A DNA stretch of 64,000 bases, from assembly GCF_041435055.1 (NCBI RefSeq), contig NZ_CP108002.1:3596001-3660000 (forward strand). The letters run 5' to 3'. Positions within the stretch are counted from its first letter, which is position 1, and each line of letters starts with the position of its first letter. Positions 31,108 through 40,906 of the stretch are shown piece by piece. The stretch is from Streptomyces sp. NBC_00341 (GTDB taxonomy: Bacteria > Actinomycetota > Actinomycetes > Streptomycetales > Streptomycetaceae). The notes under the pieces are model-generated. The model made no database searches and had not been told where the DNA came from. It saw nothing but the letters and a program-made list of their open reading frames with translations. Position numbers and translations under genes: made by a program.

Positions 31108-31797
31108 ATGCCCGGGATGAGTATTGACGTTGTGGTTGCCGATGATCAGGAGCTGGTGCGTGCGGGTTTCCGCATGATCCTTGACGCACAACCCGGCATC
31201 GAGGTGGTCGGGGAAGCCGCGGACGGCGTGGAGTGCGTTGAGCTCGCGCACCGGCTGCGCCCGCAGGTCGTACTCGCCGACATCCGGATGCCACGGCTGG
31301 ACGGGTTGGAGGTGACCCGGCGGCTGGCCGGTCCGGGGGTTGCGGATCCGTTGAACGTCGTGGTGATCACGACATTCGACCAGGACGACTACGTGCGTAC
31401 CGCACTGCGTAACGGGGCGTGCGGGTTCCTGCTGAAGGACGCCACGCCGGCCTTGCTGGTGGAGGCGGTGCACGCCGCCGCCCGGGGGGATGCGCTGGTC
31501 TCCCCGGCGGTGACGGTGCGGCTGCTGAAGAGGCTGGAGCTGGCCGAGTCGGGTACGGCGCCGTCCGGGGTGGAGACGTCCGGGGTGGAGGCGTCCGGGC
31601 TGAGCGTGCGGGAGTTGGACATCGTGCGGCTGATCGCGGTGGGTCGCACCAATCAGGAGATCTGCGACGAGCTGTTCCTGTCGTTGTCGACCGTCAAGAC
31701 GTATCTGGGGCGGATCCAGGCCAAGGTCGAGGCGCGCAACCGGGTGGAGATCGCTGCGTGGGCGTGGGAGCACGGCGCGGTACGGCCGGCCGGATGA
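31108..31797 (+). CDS. NarL/FixJ-family response regulator
   Basis: 229 residues. The receiver domain holds VVVADDQELVRAGF (acidic pocket), phospho-acceptor Asp in VLADIRMPRLDG (about 59) and LLKDA (Lys near 111). A linker with repeated SGVE/SG units leads to the LuxR HTH LSVRELDIVRLIAVGRTNQEICDELFLSLSTVKTYLGRIQAKV (about 168-210). The start may be ATG 31108 or 31117; neither has a good ribosome-binding site, so the message may be leaderless. It converges on its probable partner kinase 9 bp away. Confidence 0.88.
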   Translation: MPGMSIDVVVADDQELVRAGFRMILDAQPGIEVVGEAADGVECVELAHRLRPQVVLADIRMPRLDGLEVTRRLAGPGVADPLNVVVITTFDQDDYVRTALRNGACGFLLKDATPALLVEAVHAAARGDALVSPAVTVRLLKRLELAESGTAPSGVETSGVEASGLSVRELDIVRLIAVGRTNQEICDELFLSLSTVKTYLGRIQAKVEARNRVEIAAWAWEHGAVRPAG

Positions 31798-31806
31798 GCT
31801 GCCCGG

Positions 31807-33048
31807 TCAGTCCGCGGGCGGAGGGCCGGTGGGCGCGGCGGTGTCCTGAGCGCAGGACGGGGCGCGCAGCCGGAAGGTGGCTTTCACTTCCCACCCGCTG
31901 TTGTGCAGAGGGCCGGTGTGGAGGGCCCCGTCGAGTGCTTCGACCCGTTCGCGCAGGCCGATGAGGCCGAAGCCGCCCCGGCCGCCGGCCGGCACAGCGG
32001 GGCGCTGGGGCCCTCCGGTGTCGGTGATGCTGAGCTGCAGCCAGGTGCTGTCGGCGTCGAGGCGGACCTCGACCTGGGCCCCGGGGGCGTGCCTGCGCAC
32101 ATTGGTGAGTGCTTCCTGGGCCACGCGGTAGGCGGAGATCTCCACTTCGGGGCTGATGTGGGCGGTGCGCGCGGCAGCGGTGGCTTCGAGGCGCGCGGTG
32201 GCGGGCGCGAGGCCGGCGGCCGCAGGCGTCGAGTAGCTCGCGGTCAGCTCGGCGAGCTCGCTGAGCAGGTCGCCCGGGCGGACCGCGGTGTGGTTGTCCT
32301 CCCTCAGTACGCGGACCAGGCGGCGCATGGATTCCAGCGTCTCGGTGCCGGCCTGCGCGATGTTCCGCAGGATCGGCTCGACCTTGTCGGGTGCGGTGGG
32401 GTAGACGGCTGTTGCCGCGTGGGCCTGGACGATGATTCCGGTCATGTGATGGGCGATCAGGTCGTGCAGGTCGCGGGCGAGCGCGAGGCGTTCCGCCTGG
32501 CGTACGTCGGTGATGGCCCTGCGTCGCCGCGCCTCCATGGCGCGGATCGCGCAGCCGAGTGTGATGACGATGGCGACTATCACGGTCAGGACGTAGACGC
32601 CCGCCACGATGCTCGACCACGAGCCGGTGCGGAAGGGCACGACCAGGACGGTCAGGCTCAGGGCGACGGCCGATGCGGCGGCCGCCTTCGGGCGCGCGGT
32701 CCGTGCGGCAGTGCGAAGAAGCAGACCCAGCAGTCCCGCGGTTTCCAGTGCGCCCACGGACGACCCGGTCTGGGGCACCGCGACGCAGATGCCGCTCAAC
32801 GTCAGTGACATCGCCACCGCCATCCAGATGCGCGGCAGCAACGGCGGCGAGAAGCGTGTGTCACCCACGGAGAGGATCAGGAGCGGGCCCGTCACCAGGA
32901 CGGGCAGCCAGTTCGTGGCGGGGCGCCACGGGTCGGGCGACATGGACAGCAGAGCGATGTCCGCGAACCCCGTCAGGGCGAGCGCGAGCAGCGCACAGAC
33001 GGTGATGAGGCGTTTGACCGCGGGAGTAAACGGAAGATGCAGGTCCAC
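31807..33048 (-). CDS. NarL-type sensor histidine kinase
   Basis: 413 residues. The N-terminal half has five to six membrane helices (about 12-170). The HisKA_3 box ERLALARDLHDLIAHHMTGIIVQAHAA (about 186-212, phospho-His in LHDLIAHH) and the HATPase N box AYRVAQEALTNVRRHAPGA (about 296-314) follow, with GFGLIGLRERVEALDG near 360. It senses an unknown signal at the membrane and phosphorylates the adjacent convergent regulator. It is divergent from the MMPL exporter, which may be a target. Confidence 0.88.
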   Translation of the reverse strand: MDLHLPFTPAVKRLITVCALLALALTGFADIALLSMSPDPWRPATNWLPVLVTGPLLILSVGDTRFSPPLLPRIWMAVAMSLTLSGICVAVPQTGSSVGALETAGLLGLLLRTAARTARPKAAAASAVALSLTVLVVPFRTGSWSSIVAGVYVLTVIVAIVITLGCAIRAMEARRRRAITDVRQAERLALARDLHDLIAHHMTGIIVQAHAATAVYPTAPDKVEPILRNIAQAGTETLESMRRLVRVLREDNHTAVRPGDLLSELAELTASYSTPAAAGLAPATARLEATAAARTAHISPEVEISAYRVAQEALTNVRRHAPGAQVEVRLDADSTWLQLSITDTGGPQRPAVPAGGRGGFGLIGLRERVEALDGALHTGPLHNSGWEVKATFRLRAPSCAQDTAAPTGPPPAD

Positions 33049-33512
33049 GCCGGCCAGCGTAGGTGTACGGGTCCGGGTCGCCGTGTCGGCCGAATGACCG
33101 ACAGGTCCGCGCCGGAACAGTACCTATGGCCGACATCGCGGGGCGTCCTCGCAGGAAACCATGGCAATCACCGGCGGCCGGTCCTCCCCCGAGGCCGGCC
33201 GCCGGGATCAGCGCCGTCAGTGCCGACGGCGTGCATGGGCCGGCGGCGCCGCGGCCGGCCGGTCAGGTGGCCGCACCGCGCCGCTGGGGTCCGGGGCCGT
33301 CACACGCGGTGACGGGTCCGGGCGGCGTGCCGCGCCCTGTGGGGACGGCGGCCGGTACGCGCCGCAGCGCCCGCAGCCGCAACCGGCGGGGCGCTGCGGC
33401 ACCCCTCAACCCCGGAGCCGGGAACGGAAGTGCTGAGCGAGGAGCGACGCACCGTTCAAGCCGCGTATGTCCGCCGACCGAGCACCTTCCTTCCAAACGG
33501 AGTCACACCCTC
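33049..33512. other. 464-bp intergenic region, no gene seen
   Basis: Very GC-rich with several open frames but no ribosome-binding site or family match. It separates the divergent kinase and MMPL genes and presumably holds both promoters; no convincing promoter motif was found. Confidence 0.5.
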
Positions 33513-35738
33513 ATGGCAACTTTCCTGCACAGGATCGGCCGGTTCGCCTTCCGGCGGCGCCGGCTGGTCGTCCTCCTGTGGGCCGTCGTCCTGGGCGCCG
33601 TCGGCGCCGGCGCGGCCGGCACCTCGGGTTCGGCCGATTCGAGCTTCACCCTGCCCGGCACGGAGTCCCAGCGCGCCTTCGACCTCCTCGGCGAGAAGTT
33701 CCCGGCCGCCAACGCCGAAGGCGCGTCCGCTCGCGTCGTGCTGCGGGCCCCCGACGGCCGGAAGATCAGCGGTGCCGAGAACAAGGCAGCAGCCGAAGCG
33801 GCGCTGAAGGACCTCAGGAACTCCTCGTCCCGCATCGGCCAGGTCAGCGATCCCTTCGCCACCAAGGCGGTGAGCGCGGACGGCACCACTGCCTACGCCC
33901 AGGTCAACTACACGGCTGCCGCAGCGGATCTGACCGACGCCGACCACACCGGGATCGACGACGCACTGGACGTGGGCCGCGCCGGAGGGCTGACGGCCGA
34001 GGCATCCGGTGACGCGCTCGCGGCCCCGGAGGGAGGCCACTCCGCGGAGGCCATCGGCTTCGCCCTCGCCGCCGTCATCATGGTCATGACCTTCGGGTCT
34101 CTCATCGCCGCCGGTCTCCCGCTGATCACCGCCGTCGTGGGCGTCGGTGTCAGCACCACGGCCATCACGGCGGTGAGCGCGGTCTTCGATCTCAACAGCA
34201 ACACCTCGGCGCTCGCGTCGATGCTCGGTATCGCCGTCGGAATCGACTACGCACTGTTCATCGTCTCCCGCTACCGCTCGGAACGGGCGGACGGATACGA
34301 CGCGAAGGAAGCCGCGGCACGGGCGAACGGCACCGCTGGTTCAGCCGTCGTCTTCGCCGGAGTGACCGTCGTCATCGCCCTCGCCGGCCTGGCCGTGGTC
34401 AACCTGCCCATGCTCACCGCCATGGGCCTGGCCGCCGCCGGGGCTGTCGTCGTCTCCGTCCTCGTGGCCGTCACCCTGGTGCCGGCGCTGCTGGGGTTCA
34501 CCGGGGAGCGGGTCCTGGGCAGAGCCCGCCGGAAGTCCGCGCGCACTCCGGCACAGACCGCCGCCCCCAAGGCGGCGATCGGCCACCGCTGGATCGCCTT
34601 CGTCCTGCGCAGGCCGGTCAGGGTCCTCGTGCTCGCGGTCGTCGCTCTCGGCGTCGTCGCCCTGCCCGCCACTCAGCTCAAGCTCGGGCTGCCGGACGAC
34701 GGCTCCAGGCCCGCCTCCTCCACCCAGCGCAAGGCGTACGACCTCCTGGCCGACTCCTTCGGGCCCGGCTTCAACGGCCCGCTGACCCTGACCGTCGACG
34801 ACCAGGACCCCGGTACCGCCCGCGGCACCGCCGCCGGCATGAGCAAGGCCGTCGCCGGTCTCCCGGACGTGGCGTCCGTGTCACCCGCCGCATTCAACAA
34901 GGCCGGCGACACCGCCATCATCACAGTGATCCCCAAGAGCGGACCGAGCAGCGACGCCACCAAGGAACTCGTCGGCGACATCCGTTCGCTGGCCGCCGAC
35001 GACACCGGGCCGTCCACCGGCGCGCGGTCCATGGTGACCGGCTCCACCGCACTGAACATCGACGTCTCGGAGAAGTTCAGCGCGGCGATCCTTCCCTATC
35101 TGGCGCTCGTCGTCGGCCTGGCGATCCTCGTGCTGATCCTGGTCTTCCGCTCCGTCATGGTCCCCGTGAAGGCAGCGCTCGGCTTCCTCCTCTCGGTCCT
35201 GGCCGCGCTCGGTGCGCTCGTCGCCGTCTTCCAGTGGGGCTGGCTCAAGGACCTGGTCGGCCTCGAACAGACCGGCCCGATCATGAGCCTCATGCCGATC
35301 CTCATGGTGGGCATCGTGTTCGGCCTCGCGATGGACTACCAGGTGTTCCTGGTGACTCGCATGCGTGAGGCGTACGTCCACGGGGCCGACGCCCGCACCG
35401 CGATCGAGACCGGCTTCAAGCACAGCTCGAAGGTCGTCACGGCCGCGGCCCTCATCATGATCTCCGTGTTCGCCGGCTTCGTCGGAGGCGACGATGCCAT
35501 GATCAAGTCGCTCGGCTTCGGCCTCGCGATCGCCGTGGCATTCGACGCCTTCGTCGTCCGCATGACCATCGTGCCCGCCGCCCTGGCGCTCCTGGGACGG
35601 CACGCGTGGTCGCTGCCCGCCTGGATCGACCGCATCCTGCCCAACGTCGACATCGAGGGCGAAAAGCTCGCCCGGCGCGCACCGGACGAAGGCCGTCAGG
35701 ACAAGGACACGACGCCGCAGTACACCGGCCAGTACTGA
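33513..35738 (+). CDS. MMPL-family (RND-like) exporter
   Basis: 741 residues with the two-fold MMPL layout. One helix at about 18-38, a soluble domain (about 40-170), helices 2-6 including MLGIAVGIDYALFIVSRYRSE (about 235-255, the Asp-Tyr proton-relay motif), a second soluble domain (about 395-520), and helices including PILMVGIVFGLAMDYQVFLVTRMREAYVHG (about 593-622), the repeat of that motif. It exports lipids or drugs using the proton gradient. ATG 33513 is used because homology begins MATFLHRIGRFAFRRRR. A single-gene unit downstream of a two-component system. Confidence 0.88.
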   Translation: MATFLHRIGRFAFRRRRLVVLLWAVVLGAVGAGAAGTSGSADSSFTLPGTESQRAFDLLGEKFPAANAEGASARVVLRAPDGRKISGAENKAAAEAALKDLRNSSSRIGQVSDPFATKAVSADGTTAYAQVNYTAAAADLTDADHTGIDDALDVGRAGGLTAEASGDALAAPEGGHSAEAIGFALAAVIMVMTFGSLIAAGLPLITAVVGVGVSTTAITAVSAVFDLNSNTSALASMLGIAVGIDYALFIVSRYRSERADGYDAKEAAARANGTAGSAVVFAGVTVVIALAGLAVVNLPMLTAMGLAAAGAVVVSVLVAVTLVPALLGFTGERVLGRARRKSARTPAQTAAPKAAIGHRWIAFVLRRPVRVLVLAVVALGVVALPATQLKLGLPDDGSRPASSTQRKAYDLLADSFGPGFNGPLTLTVDDQDPGTARGTAAGMSKAVAGLPDVASVSPAAFNKAGDTAIITVIPKSGPSSDATKELVGDIRSLAADDTGPSTGARSMVTGSTALNIDVSEKFSAAILPYLALVVGLAILVLILVFRSVMVPVKAALGFLLSVLAALGALVAVFQWGWLKDLVGLEQTGPIMSLMPILMVGIVFGLAMDYQVFLVTRMREAYVHGADARTAIETGFKHSSKVVTAAALIMISVFAGFVGGDDAMIKSLGFGLAIAVAFDAFVVRMTIVPAALALLGRHAWSLPAWIDRILPNVDIEGEKLARRAPDEGRQDKDTTPQYTGQY

Positions 35739-35793
35739 TCCGCGCCCGGATTCGCCCCCGGGCCCGGGATTCGCCCCCCGGGCCCGCCGCTGC

Positions 35794-37128
35794 CTACGCC
35801 ACCGTGCGGATGAGCTTCTTGTTGACGAACTCCTCGATCCCCGGGCGGCCGAGCTCGCGGCCGAAGCCGGAGCGCTTGATGCCGCCGAAGGGCAGCTCGG
35901 CGCCCTCCGCGCCGACGCCGTTGACGAACACCATGCCTGCCTCGATGCCGTCGGCGACGCGGGCGGCCTGTGCGGGGTCGGTGGTGAAGACGTACGAACC
36001 GAGGCCGTACGGGGTGTCGTTGGCGATCCGCAGCGCGTCCTCCTCGTCGGCCGCCCGGAAGACCATGGCGACCGGGCCGAAGAGCTCCTGGCGTGCGGCG
36101 GTGTGCTCGGTGGTGAGGCCGGTGAGGACCCCGGCCGGGAAGTGGGCGCCGCTGCGTTCGCCCTCGGTGTGCAGCGTCGCGCCCTCCGCGACGGCGGCGG
36201 CCACCTGGCGCTCCAGGGTGTCGGCGGCAGCGACCGAGGACAGGGGAGCTCCGGACTGGCGGGCGAGGAGCGCGGCGGTGAACTTCTCGACGAACGTGTC
36301 GTAGAGACCGGAGGTGACGATGAACCGCTTGGCCGCGTTGCAGGCCTGACCGGTGTTGTCGAGGCGGGCGGACACGGCGGCGTCCACGACGGAGTCGAGG
36401 TCGTCGGAGGCCAGCACGAGGAACGGGTCGGAGCCGCCGAGTTCGAGGACGACCTTCTTCAGGTGGCGCCCGGCGATCTCGGCGACGGCGGCACCGGCCC
36501 GTTCCGAGCCGGTCAGGGACACGCCGTGGACACGCGGGTCCGCGATCACGTCGGCGATCTGCTCATTGGTGGCGTACACGTTGACGTACGCGCCGACGGG
36601 GAAGCCCGCCTCGGCCACCAGCCGTTCGAGCAGTGCCGCGGTGGCCGGGCACTGCGGGGCGTGCTTGAGGACGATGGTGTTGCCGAGGGCGAGGTTCGGG
36701 GCGGCGAACCTGGCTACCTGGTAGGCGGGGAAGTTCCACGGCATGATGCCGAGCAGGACACCCACCGGGCTGCGCCGGACGACGGCGCGACCGGGGCCGG
36801 AGGTGACGGAGAGCTCCTCGTCGGCGAGGAACTCCTCGGCGTGGTCGGCGTAGTAGTGGTAGATGTCGACGCAGAAGTCGATCTCGCCCTCCGCCTCTTC
36901 GAGCGGCTTGCCCATCTCGCGCACGATGCCCGCTGCCAGTTCGGCGCGGTGCTCCGCGTGCAGATCCCCGAGCCGGCGCAGAAGCGCGGCACGCTCGGCC
37001 GCGGAGGTGCTGCGTCCCCAGGCGGTGGCCGCGTGGGCGGCGTCTACGGCCGCGGTCACCTCGGCGTCGGTGGCGGTCGGGTAGGTCTGCGTGGTCGTGC
37101 CGGTGGACGGGTCGGTGACGGCGTACAT
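35794..37128 (-). CDS. NAD(P)-dependent aldehyde dehydrogenase (succinate-semialdehyde type)
   Basis: 444 residues. LGIMPWNFPAYQVARFAAPNLALGNTIVLKHA (about 123-154), catalytic Glu in VVLELGGSDPFLVL (about 221-234) and catalytic Cys in NTGQACNAAKRF (about 255-266) are intact. NDTPYGLGSYVFT and ELPFGGIKRSGFGRELG complete the fold. The start ATG 37128 has CTGGAG 5 bp upstream; the open frame to 37590 lies across the neighbouring gene. With the upstream alcohol dehydrogenase and APC permease it suggests uptake of an amine or amino alcohol and oxidation to an acid. Confidence 0.88.
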   Translation of the reverse strand: MYAVTDPSTGTTTQTYPTATDAEVTAAVDAAHAATAWGRSTSAAERAALLRRLGDLHAEHRAELAAGIVREMGKPLEEAEGEIDFCVDIYHYYADHAEEFLADEELSVTSGPGRAVVRRSPVGVLLGIMPWNFPAYQVARFAAPNLALGNTIVLKHAPQCPATAALLERLVAEAGFPVGAYVNVYATNEQIADVIADPRVHGVSLTGSERAGAAVAEIAGRHLKKVVLELGGSDPFLVLASDDLDSVVDAAVSARLDNTGQACNAAKRFIVTSGLYDTFVEKFTAALLARQSGAPLSSVAAADTLERQVAAAVAEGATLHTEGERSGAHFPAGVLTGLTTEHTAARQELFGPVAMVFRAADEEDALRIANDTPYGLGSYVFTTDPAQAARVADGIEAGMVFVNGVGAEGAELPFGGIKRSGFGRELGRPGIEEFVNKKLIRTVA

Positions 37129-37226
37129 CAGGTCTCCAGGAAGTGTGGGGGGCGGGGAACGGTAGCAGGGAGGTTGCGGCGCCGGCCTCGCTTGCGGGTG
37201 TGCCGCGAGGCCGGCGTCGCGGAGTC

Positions 37227-38345
37227 CTACGGTTCCAGAATGGTGCGGGCCCCCACGGCGGACTTGAGGTCCTCGAAGGCGGCGGCTGCTTCGTGGAGGG
37301 GGCGGACCTTGCCGATCAGCTCGTCCAGCGGCAGCCGGCCGGCCAGGTAGAGGCGGGCCAGCTTCGGGATGTCGATCGCGCCGACGCTGGAGCCGTAGTT
37401 GCAGCCGAGGATGCGCTTTCCCTGGTCGGCGAGGTCGAAGAGGTTGAACGCGCCCGTCGCGCCGTCGGCGGCCATGCCGACCAGGACGGCCGCCCCGCCG
37501 GAGGTGAGCATGCTCGGGAGGGTCTCGATGACCTTGGGGCTGCCGATGGCCTCGAAGGCGTAGTCGACCCCGCCGAGTTCCTCCTGGCACCAGGCGGCCA
37601 CGTCGGTCGTGGCGGCGTCGAGCGTGTGGGTCGCCCCGAACCGTTCGGCGGCGGCCAGGCGCTCGGGCGAGAGGTCGACGGCGATGATCGGATCGGCCCC
37701 CACCAGGCGCAGGCCCATCACCACGGACAGGCCCACCCCTCCGGCGCCGACGACGACCGCGGACTCGCCGGCCCGCACGCCCGCGGTGTTCAGGACCGCG
37801 CCGATGCCGGTGGAGATGGAGCAGCCCAGCAGGGCCCCGATGCCGAACGGCAGCTCGTCGGGGACCTTGACCACGGCCGATTCGGGCACGACGACCCGGC
37901 TCGTGAACGCGCCGAGTCCCAGGAAGGGCCAGACCTCTTCCCCCCGGGCGTCGGTGATGGGTGTCGTGCCGTCAGGCAGGGTGTTGGCCACGGCCTGGGT
38001 GCCGGTGCACAGCCAGGCCATGCCGGCCAGGCACTTCCGGCAGCGGCGGCAGGGCGCGAACCAGGAGAGGACGACGTGGTCGCCCGCCTGCACCGCGCCG
38101 ACGCCGTCACCTGTGTCCGTGACCACGCCGGCGGCCTCGTGGCCCATGACGAGGGGGCGGTCGCTGGGCCAGTCCCCCGTCAGGATGTGCAGATCGGAGT
38201 GGCACACCCCGGCAGCGCGGATGTCGATCTCGACCTCGCCGGGTCCGGCGGGCCGGTGGGAGATCTCGCGGGTGTGCAGTCCCGCGACGGGGTCGTAGAC
38301 GAGGGCGGGGGCGGTGGCGGTGGCGGTGGAGAGGTGCGCGGACAT
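37227..38345 (-). CDS. zinc-dependent alcohol dehydrogenase (class III-like MDR)
   Basis: 372 residues. AAGVCHSDLHILTGDWP (catalytic Zn Cys, about 38), GHEAAGVV (about 68), structural-Zn cysteines in CRRCRKCLAGMAWLC (about 98-112), and the NAD-binding GAGGVGLSVV (about 199-208). The family oxidises primary alcohols or formaldehyde adducts. ATG 38345 overlaps the permease stop as TGATG, so it is in the same operon; the aldehyde dehydrogenase follows 98 bp on. Confidence 0.9.
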   Translation of the reverse strand: MSAHLSTATATAPALVYDPVAGLHTREISHRPAGPGEVEIDIRAAGVCHSDLHILTGDWPSDRPLVMGHEAAGVVTDTGDGVGAVQAGDHVVLSWFAPCRRCRKCLAGMAWLCTGTQAVANTLPDGTTPITDARGEEVWPFLGLGAFTSRVVVPESAVVKVPDELPFGIGALLGCSISTGIGAVLNTAGVRAGESAVVVGAGGVGLSVVMGLRLVGADPIIAVDLSPERLAAAERFGATHTLDAATTDVAAWCQEELGGVDYAFEAIGSPKVIETLPSMLTSGGAAVLVGMAADGATGAFNLFDLADQGKRILGCNYGSSVGAIDIPKLARLYLAGRLPLDELIGKVRPLHEAAAAFEDLKSAVGARTILEP

Positions 38346-39835
38346 CAGAGAGCCTTGACTTCCTCGGTCGACTTGGTCGACTTGTTGGGGGTGAGCCGGG
38401 TGTGGGGTTTGGCGACGGCGACGTAGACCAGGCCGACGACGAGCAGCGCGGAGAAGACCAGGACCACGGCCCACACCTGGACCCAGCTGCCGGACGGCGG
38501 GGCGAGTTCGGCGCGGGGCCAGGCGATGTTGACCGCCTCGAACAGCAGCCACACCACGGCGGCCACGTTGATCACCAGACCGGCCCGGCCCAGCCGGAAC
38601 TCGCCCTCCGCCGGATTCCAGCGGCCTCGGAGGCGTGCGACGAGCGCGACGAGGGCGACCGCCAGGAAGATGAAGTAGAAGCCACCGGATCCGAAGGAGA
38701 TCAGCGTGGCCGCCGCGTTGCCGTTGAGCCCGAGCAGGAGGCCGAGCCCCGCGAGGACGGCCGTCACGGTGAGCGAGACCCAGGGGATCTGGCGCTCTCC
38801 GACCTTGGCCAGCTGAGCGGAGCAGGGCAGCTGCCGGTCCCGCGCGAAGGCGTAGACGGCCCGCCCGATGTAGGTCTGGATCGAGATGGCGCAGGCGAAG
38901 AACGCGACCAGGACGACGACGATGAACGGCTTCCCGCTCCAGCTGCCCAGGCCCTGCGTCACCGCGTCGAAGACGGGGTCCACGGTCTTCCCTGAGACGG
39001 CGTCCTCGGGGCGGCGCAGCGCGAACGTCACCGCGATCGAGGTCAGCAGCACCGTGAACGCCACGAACACGTAGGAGCGCAGCAGAGCCCGGGGCACGCT
39101 GCGGCGCGGCCGCTCGGTCTCCTCCGCGACCTGGGTGGTCGCGTCGAACCCGAGGAAGGCCCAGCCGGCCACGGCCAGACACGTCACGAACCCGGCCACG
39201 ACGGACCCGCCGGAGGCGGACTCCGCGCCCAGGGTGTCGAACAGGATGCTGAATCCGTGGTGGCGTGCGAAGAGCAGCAGGAACACGCTGACGGCGATGG
39301 AGACAACGCCTTCGGCGACGATGCCCGCGTTGAGGAAGTGCTTGACCGGGTTGACGCCGAGCAGATTGATGCCCAGGGCCACGGCGATGAAGACCACTCC
39401 GAGCAGTACATGGGTCACCGGTGACGGTTCCGAGTCGCTGAAGAGCATGTGCAGCCAGCTGGAACCGAGGTAGGCCACGGTGGTCAGGGACGCGATGGCC
39501 GAGGCCAGATAGATCCACCCCACCAGCCAGCCCAGCCGGGGTCCGCCCAGCCGGCGGACCCACTGGTAGACCCCACCGGTGATCGGGAACTGCGAGGAGA
39601 GTTCGGCGTAGACCGTGGCGACCAGCAGCTGCCCCAGGAAGGCGACGACGACCGCCCAGATCCAGGTGGGTCCGGCGAAGACGAACCCCAGCTGGGCGAC
39701 GGCGTAGATGCCGACCACCGGGGAGATCGTCGCGAACCCGAGAGCGAACACGGCCCACGCGGACAGGGTGCGTTTGAGCTCCTGTTCGTAGCCGTATTCA
39801 GCCAGCTCACCGGCATCGGCACGGTTGTGGTCCAC
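38345..39835 (-). CDS. APC-family amino acid/amine permease
   Basis: 496 residues, about 12 membrane helices. FALGFATISPVVGIYAVAQLGFVFAGPTWIWAVVVAFLGQLLVATVYAELSSQFPITGGVYQWVRRLGG (about 30-100) is a clear APC signature. The start is GTG 39835 with GGAG 6 bp upstream. It is first in an operon with the alcohol and aldehyde dehydrogenases. The divergent TetR, whose operators lie in between, probably controls all three. Confidence 0.9.
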   Translation of the reverse strand: MDHNRADAGELAEYGYEQELKRTLSAWAVFALGFATISPVVGIYAVAQLGFVFAGPTWIWAVVVAFLGQLLVATVYAELSSQFPITGGVYQWVRRLGGPRLGWLVGWIYLASAIASLTTVAYLGSSWLHMLFSDSEPSPVTHVLLGVVFIAVALGINLLGVNPVKHFLNAGIVAEGVVSIAVSVFLLLFARHHGFSILFDTLGAESASGGSVVAGFVTCLAVAGWAFLGFDATTQVAEETERPRRSVPRALLRSYVFVAFTVLLTSIAVTFALRRPEDAVSGKTVDPVFDAVTQGLGSWSGKPFIVVVLVAFFACAISIQTYIGRAVYAFARDRQLPCSAQLAKVGERQIPWVSLTVTAVLAGLGLLLGLNGNAAATLISFGSGGFYFIFLAVALVALVARLRGRWNPAEGEFRLGRAGLVINVAAVVWLLFEAVNIAWPRAELAPPSGSWVQVWAVVLVFSALLVVGLVYVAVAKPHTRLTPNKSTKSTEEVKAL

Positions 39836-39961
39836 GTTCGTCTCCTGGCATTGCTGGGCGCGCGTTCGGCGGCGCTCACACGGTGGAGGCCGCCGTCGGC
39901 TCGCCGTTCTCGTCCCGGTACGGGCTGTTGCCACGGCAGCCGTTCGAGCGGCGATCCATTT

Positions 39962-40001
39962 ATTGGCTGTAGAGCCAATTGTTATTTGGCTGCACAGCCA
40001 A
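39962..40001. promoter_or_regulatory. two tandem perfect palindromes, probable TetR operators
   Basis: ATTGGCT-GTAG-AGCCAAT (39962-39979) and TTGGCT-GCAC-AGCCAA (39986-40001), with centres 23 bp apart. They lie just upstream of the tetR start (40015) and opposite the permease operon. The local DNA is AT-rich. Confidence 0.8.
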
Positions 40002-40014
40002 TAGCATCCTCGCC

Positions 40015-40656
40015 ATGACGTCAAGGGGTCCTGAGAGGCAAGTCCGCAAAGCGGCGGCCGAACGCCGGCGCGAGATCGTGGCAGCTGCCGCGCAGGTCGG
40101 GCTTGAAGACGGCCTGGAGTGCGTCACCCGGCAGCGGATCGCCGACGGCCTCGGAGTCCAGTCCGGACTCATCCACCACTACTTCCCCGTGGTCGAGGAA
40201 CTCGTGGCCGAGGCGTTCACCAGCGCCACCACGGCAGAGCTGGACGGCCTGCTGCCCGAGGCGGCGGCGGCCGAGACCGGGAGCGATGGCCCCCTGGGCA
40301 CCCTCCAGCGCTTCTTCACCCTGATCTCGGACACCGAGTTCGACAACGTGAGCAAGCTCTGGATCAACGCGCGGCACCTGTCCCGCTACCGTCCCGTGCT
40401 GCACGACCAGGTCGTCAGCCAGGAGCTGCGCTGGTGCCACCGCATCGAACAGATCATCACGCGCGGCGTACGGGAGCAGGCGTTCCGCTGCGAGGATCCG
40501 TGGGCGGCCGCCGTACGCATCCTCGCCGTCGTGGACGGAGCCAGCGCGTACATCAACACCAGCGCCGACCGGCGCATGGAACCCCTCACCAACCTTGCCC
40601 GCACACTCGCGGAAGCAGAACTGGGCCTGCCGGCCGGCGGCCTGCGCCTGCCCTGA
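40015..40656 (+). CDS. TetR-family regulator of the permease/dehydrogenase operon
   Basis: 213 residues. HTH RREIVAAAAQVGLEDGLECVTRQRIADGLGVQSGLIHHYFPVVEELVAEAF (about 19-69). A TetR_C-like ligand domain follows, with FFTLISDTEFDNVSKLWINARHLSRYRPVLHDQ, of the BetI-like type. ATG 40015 is preferred to 39979, which lies inside the operators; no clear ribosome-binding site, possibly leaderless. Divergent from the operon at 39835. Confidence 0.88.
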   Translation: MTSRGPERQVRKAAAERRREIVAAAAQVGLEDGLECVTRQRIADGLGVQSGLIHHYFPVVEELVAEAFTSATTAELDGLLPEAAAAETGSDGPLGTLQRFFTLISDTEFDNVSKLWINARHLSRYRPVLHDQVVSQELRWCHRIEQIITRGVREQAFRCEDPWAAAVRILAVVDGASAYINTSADRRMEPLTNLARTLAEAELGLPAGGLRLP

Positions 40657-40750
40657 CGGGCCCCCTGGGTCCCACTGGTCCCACCAGGGACGCCACGGAG
40701 CCACACCGTGCGACTCGCCCGATCCGTTGGGGGCGCGAACGGGCGGGAGC

Positions 40751-40906
40751 TCAGTGGGACGGGTAGGTGTACGTCCTCGGCCGGGGCGGTGGTGTGCACA
40801 GCTCGCGGTGGACGGTGATCGTCACGCCGGGGCCGGTTGCTCCGGGGATGTCGTACGCGGATGACTCGTCGGCGGTCATCGGCAGGTCGCAGCGGTCGCA
40901 GATCAT
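40751..40906 (-). CDS. 51-residue small protein with CxxC
   Basis: MICDRCDLPMTADESS begins the protein, giving one CxxC. ATG 40906 has AAGGAGG 4 bp upstream and overlaps the previous stop as ATGA. The C-terminus is Pro/Arg/Thr-rich. No known function; last of a three-gene overlapping set. Confidence 0.65.
   Translation of the reverse strand: MICDRCDLPMTADESSAYDIPGATGPGVTITVHRELCTPPPRPRTYTYPSH

Noticed and set aside
37128..37590. N-terminal extension of the aldehyde dehydrogenase
   Set aside because: It overlaps the alcohol dehydrogenase gene in another frame; the ribosome-binding site and family start point to 37128.
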